Positions 61,001 to 64,000 of a DNA stretch of 64,000 nucleotides are shown here, piece after piece (the stretch's first letter is position 1; every line of letters begins with the position of its first letter). The notes under the pieces were generated by a model. That model ran no database searches. It had not been told where the DNA came from and was given only the letters and a program-made list of their open reading frames with translations. The translations under genes were made by a program, and so were the position numbers. The stretch is from the NCBI GenBank assembly GCA_973895155.1, contig OZ316891.1, positions 15,314,001 to 15,378,000 on the forward strand. Reading direction: 5' to 3'. Origin of the DNA: Marsupella aquatica. Taxonomy: Eukaryota; Marchantiophyta.

Positions 61001-63887
61001 CCAGAAAGGAGTGACCTTCAACTGCGACAGGCCTTGGACCCTTCATGGCATACTCTGCTCATGACAATCAATCTGAGCTCTCTAGTTTTGAAAAAGAAGG
61101 GAACCAAAATCACCTCTACCTATCTATGACTTTGCCAAAGCCATTATGCAGGGATATTCAGATACAGTAGGCATGCTGGCAATCTTTCTAGTAGAAGCAT
61201 TAGGTGGCCAAAGCATGTGAATTCCGTACACCGAAATTCAGCAAACGGGGCAGACATTACAATGGCCGTGAAGGCGGGAAAGAAGAACTCTTGTCACTAG
61301 ATGTACGTGACGAAGTGTGTGAACGGTTCCTTGAACATAAAAATATCAGAGCAAATATAATTCAAGTATTGCTGTGCGCTGCATGAGTTCAGTTGGCAAT
61401 ATCCATGCTGCTTCAAAGACAGAAGTGAGATGATAACCTGTCCAGTAAGAGCATACCAGCTTTTGGCAAGCTAGTTATGTCCATGCATGCTGAAATACTA
61501 GCAGCCTGCTCAAACTCCTGGGCAATTTCTGACAACAGAGGAAAGAGATCATAAACTATACACTTCGCACTCTCTGGTCGATCCTTTTTTCTCCAGCTCA
61601 ATAGATTTTCTGAAATCACACTTCCACCTATAGTAAATTCTCCAGGCAGCATGAAGGCACCACTCTTCCCTGAAACTGACAACCTTCTGGTCGACATGCT
61701 TTTCTCACTTGCGCCACCATTCATTCCAACACCAAGTCGTGATTCAATACCGTACAAAGGTTTCAGTGCCTGTTTCAGAGCACAAACACTGACTTCTGAA
61801 GCTACATGCCCTTGTCTAACACTTCCTTGAGTGCTACAGTGCGAGGGAACATTGTAACTTTGCCCATATCTTAACCGCCCTTGAGGACTGAGGTAAGTAG
61901 ATATATCTTCAGACCTCCATCTACATTGAAGTTTCAAGCTCTTGAATGAAGACTCTCTGAAGGGATCATCGAAATCATTTGCCGTAGCACTCAAAGGTTC
62001 CGTTGTGCAGGTCGGCTGCATCCCGGTTATCATCGATTTCCAATCACTGTCATGGTCGGCGAAGCTCCGACGAGCTTGTGGTTCCTGCATGAAGCTGAAA
62101 GTTAACTCCCTCCCCACAAAACATCTAGTACAAAGTAGCTTGGGAGATCAGCCTCCACCTAGTTGCAGATCAAAAAGGACATTTCAATAGTTGAAGATCA
62201 ACGCCAACGCTGATGATGTGGAATGAGTTGGGTAAGGAGGTCAAAAGCGAAGTCAGAGAGTTTCTCACTATTTTCCTATCGACTTAGCCGGATGTGACCA
62301 ACCTCTCGAAGGCGAATGTTGAGCCGAGCCACCAAGCGCATCGGAATTTGCAGGTCATCTAATTCCATACTTGGCCAGCCAGGAGGTGTCACTTTAGATC
62401 TCCATGAAGGAGTGTTGTCAAGGCTTGCACCGCTACTTCCAAGGTTTGACTTACACAAAGGGGTGCCTGCATACTGTGTTGAAAACCCAGACAAATTCTG
62501 AGAGTCGCATGGCTCTCCACTAGAATTTTCACTGGAAATAGTACGATACATACCGCTGCTACTGTCATAGCCCACTACGACACATTCTTGCCATCTCCAT
62601 GTTCCATCTGGGGAATAGCTTAAGGACTCAGCAATTTTGGGGAAAGTGAGATCGCTTAGTGCTGAGTGCTTATTCTCTTCAAGCTGCAGCAAAGGCCCTA
62701 GTGCAGTTTGGACATCCCACTTCCGAAGCACCAACCGCCTGTAGGGACAAACTTAGGCACAAAGAGAAACAAGCAATAAGAAGAGAGAACGCTCTGCATT
62801 TATTCCACTCAGGGCACGAGCAACAGTTTTTAATGCAAACCAAAAACGGATTGGTTGCGCATCTCCAGTTAGTACATGTCGCCGTTATATAACATTCTGA
62901 AAAGTATTATGGTTAGAAAACTATTTTCAGTTTACCCAGGCCAACAGGACTTTCCACGGATCCACGCTCGAACACTTACTTACATCTTGACAAAAACGCA
63001 TGCCAGTTCAATATCGAATCGACGGACAAAGTGGAGATATTCGAACACGAGAAAGCAGAGAATAAGCTGAGAATGTTTACAAGAGAAAGGACTGAGGCAA
63101 ATATTTGATGCCACGCTCAACTATTTCTCTCCAAAATTGAAATGTGGTCGAAATAGCGTACATGACCGCCTGTTTATCAAACAAGTAAGCAAAGCCTAGT
63201 AACAATGGCTTCCTACCTTGAAGCATACAAAAGCGCCTGCTTTATCTGTTCGGCTCCTACTCTTCTCTTTCTCCTCCTGGAATGCCTTCCTTGTCGTCCC
63301 TTAAAATTCGTATCCCCGCACCTGCTCTTCTTATAACCCACGATCTTGCGACTTTCATACGGATTCTTGGACCCGAGGTAATTGAGAAACTTTCGTCCTC
63401 TGGGCTTGCCTTCTTTTGACTCCTCTGAAATCTCTGAGGGCTCGTTGTCTTGCAACATCAATGACGTCACAATTGCACACGAATTCATGGCTCGGAGGGC
63501 TGTTCCCTTGGGTCGCCGGTGCTTCACCCTCGAGTAAGAATGTCGTTTTGCCGAAGGGCCTGAAGAATTGGATACAATATCGGAAGCCGAGCAAGACGAG
63601 GTCTGAGCCACCTCCATGGCTTCTGCCAAGGTACTCTTGATGCCAGAGAGATGGCGGAAGAGGAAATTCAAGGGAAGTGGGCTCCCTTGACTTCGTGGAG
63701 TAACAGCAAGGGAGCTGTCCACGGTGCTCCTCCTCGAGGAAGACGTGAGAAGCCATCCACTTTCACTGTCCAGATCACTAGCAGTCAGCTTTGAGGGACT
63801 TTTTGGGCGACCGATTTCTGACTTGCTGCCCTCCCCCTTCAGCCCTTCCTCAAAGGAAACATTGCGTCTGGGGATGGTCTCGCCCAT
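37093..63887 (-). CDS. Dynein heavy chain (axonemal, inner-arm type likely), divergent motor
   Basis: About 35-40 minus-strand exons from ATG at 63887 to a stop at about 37093. In order: basic Ser-rich N-terminal extension; tail (62734-59900); linker (59422-55369, with LPLLLRLRHPGVRRIHWIEL and FPRFFFLSNDELL); AAA1 to AAA4 (55264-50625); rest of AAA4 (to 49030); stalk coiled coils around a microtubule-binding domain (48900-47024); AAA5 (46772-46068); AAA6 and C-terminal domain (45720-37093). C-terminal landmarks are WVLLQNCHTNIPWI, FRLWLTTE, YGGYIIDNQDEHLIYELF and CCPVYTT. Dynein heavy chains are ATP-driven minus-end microtubule motors. In plants they occur only in lineages with flagellate sperm, whose axonemes are reported to keep inner arms. 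The frame stays open, but AAA1 and other active-site motifs are unusually eroded (see findings). Exon joins are approximate. I found no light-chain gene nearby. Confidence 0.92.
41160..46772 (-). other. Dynein AAA5, AAA6 and start of C-terminal domain
   Basis: AAA5 (46772-46068) has GECCRWSLQVNDL, IVAYLGSFSASLRRKF, AAGLPSDDHSMENAI and LLILDPQKQVSKWI. Later exons include ILDDEALEDALSKATATYAD (about 45150), RLEYLISKITFAIFKKICSG (about 44300), WLEPTSNRWKQLEALLK (about 43950), WKDKLGPFRSLLVLRCLRLD (about 43430-43375), TPITCIFKG (about 42900) and MLEAVKEAATWGK (about 42380), then WVLLQNCHTNIPWI (about 41630). Confidence 0.82.
47024..48900 (-). other. Dynein stalk coiled coils and microtubule-binding domain
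   Basis: Exon 48900-48520 holds coiled coil 1, with heptads and the family start YHEMLYIFGRM. Exon 48262-48020 carries KKDISELKSFTQPPPRLLTVLEALC, which I cite as KKDISELKSFTQPPP and LLTVLEALC. Exon 47733-47500 carries VRRISVACRSICVWIRAMY, part of the microtubule-binding domain. Coiled coil 2 begins near 47190 (NHNLDSCKEKLEEARRRLA). Confidence 0.85.
50625..53981 (-). other. Single 3.36-kb dynein exon spanning AAA1 (part) to AAA4
   Basis: One uninterrupted frame of about 1,118 codons. AAA2 has GGPGTGKTQ (about 53209-53238), VLDGFMDSIW and SPGTVSRCG, with its arginine finger. AAA3 has GAPGTGKT (about 51761-51784) and FVDDVHNAQ, keeping the paired Asp but not the usual NMP. AAA4 starts near 50780 with a P-loop GYSGSGRRSL (about 50664-50696), where the key Lys is Arg. 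Other exons of this gene are mostly 80-900 bp. Confidence 0.88.
53700..55264 (-). other. Dynein AAA1 module, degenerate ATPase site
   Basis: The P-loop GAAGVGKTES (about 54336-54365) is intact, and CSEEFDHQSIGNVLK follows as expected. After an intron the Walker B region reads LCLNEFECL (about 53934-53956), where dyneins have CFDEFNRI. The Mg-coordinating Asp is Asn, the catalytic Glu is kept and the Arg of FNR is Cys. The invariant sensor region MNPGYAGR is replaced by TTKPKLTAG (about 53775-53806). Later AAA1 landmarks (GEQLSFKDNYCDFGLRAMRA) are kept. Confidence 0.85.
55369..60190 (-). other. Dynein tail end and linker (DHC_N2)
   Basis: Exons 60190-59900, 59422-58490, 58234-57872, 56748-56370, 56162-55896 and 55674-55375 follow the DHC_N2 order. 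Landmarks are MEYLTSLWSTVANWNRDKEF, the RHPGVRRIHW block, WEDKLHLLLHLLEGLLNFQKW and IFDDIPQSIETMEG, ending with FPRFFFLSNDELL. The linker swings across the AAA ring to give the power stroke. The intron at about 57000-57870 is the longest in this part and shows nothing recognisable. Confidence 0.85.
63213..63887 (-). other. Dynein exon 1: basic, Ser-rich N-terminal extension
   Basis: The first ATG in frame is at 63887; an upstream GTG is not a likely plant start. About 220 residues, rich in Ser, Lys and Arg, ending in an Arg cluster (GRQGRHSRRRKRRVG). No domain. It is likely disordered. Plant or animal dyneins usually have shorter, more acidic starts, so this may be a lineage-specific extension. 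Confidence 0.7.
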
Positions 63888-64000
63888 ACTTGACACACCC
63901 CTTTTTCAATTTGCAAGGTGTTTATTATGTAAGATGTATGTGCCTGAGTATAATCGCTTCCAGTTTGTCACAAGCATTGAATCCCTTCAGTTTCTTTGCC
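63888..64000 (-). promoter_or_regulatory. Region upstream of the dynein start
   Basis: This short stretch should hold the 5' leader of the dynein transcript. It is too short to judge promoter motifs. Confidence 0.35.

Noticed and set aside
37093-63887. Calling the whole dynein gene a pseudogene because of the AAA1 changes
   Set aside because: More than thirty coding blocks stay open in the right order with plausible splice sites, including a frame of about 1,100 codons. Relaxed or altered function fits better than simple decay.

Overview
The window is nuclear DNA from a plant, most likely a land plant (or close streptophyte relative) with swimming sperm: a bryophyte, lycophyte or fern. The evidence is the combination of GT-AG intron-split genes, a plant-type FES1 co-chaperone, a plant RDR-family RNA-dependent RNA polymerase, Ty1/copia and LINE remnants, and a complete dynein heavy chain gene. 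Dynein heavy chains are absent from conifers and flowering plants. The species cannot be fixed from the sequence alone.

Layout, left to right. 1-5.6 kb is gene-poor and holds a decayed glyoxalase/VOC-family pseudogene on the minus strand. 5586-15252 is one intact-ended, 9.67-kb Mutator-like (MULE) DNA transposon with 309-bp terminal inverted repeats and an 8-bp target duplication. It carries a SWIM-finger MULE transposase gene on the plus strand and, converging on it, two minus-strand genes: one unrecognised Cys/His-containing protein and one related to the C-terminal OB-fold of replication protein A 70. The transposase copy is broken by a frameshift and a TAG. 15.3-17.2 kb holds no gene I can name. 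17173-19815 is a complete seven-exon FES1/HspBP1-like gene (367 aa). 20-25.5 kb is repeat-rich, with a LINE 3' half.

25.5-35.1 kb (+) is an RDR gene, closest in motif wording to the plant RDR3/4/5 (gamma) group but with the DLDGD catalytic motif of the RDR1/2/6 group. 35.6-36.35 kb holds two copia fragments in opposite orientation. 37.1-63.9 kb (-) is a multi-exon dynein heavy chain gene with linker, six AAA modules, stalk and C-terminal domain all traceable. Its AAA1 ATPase site is strikingly degenerate (Walker B Asp changed to Asn, sensor-1 region lost) and its AAA4 P-loop Lys is Arg.

The RDR and dynein genes are transcribed toward each other with the copia debris between them. The host genes are not an operon and show no obvious joint pathway. 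The most unusual unit is the MULE with its RPA-like and novel accessory genes; the second is the divergent dynein motor.
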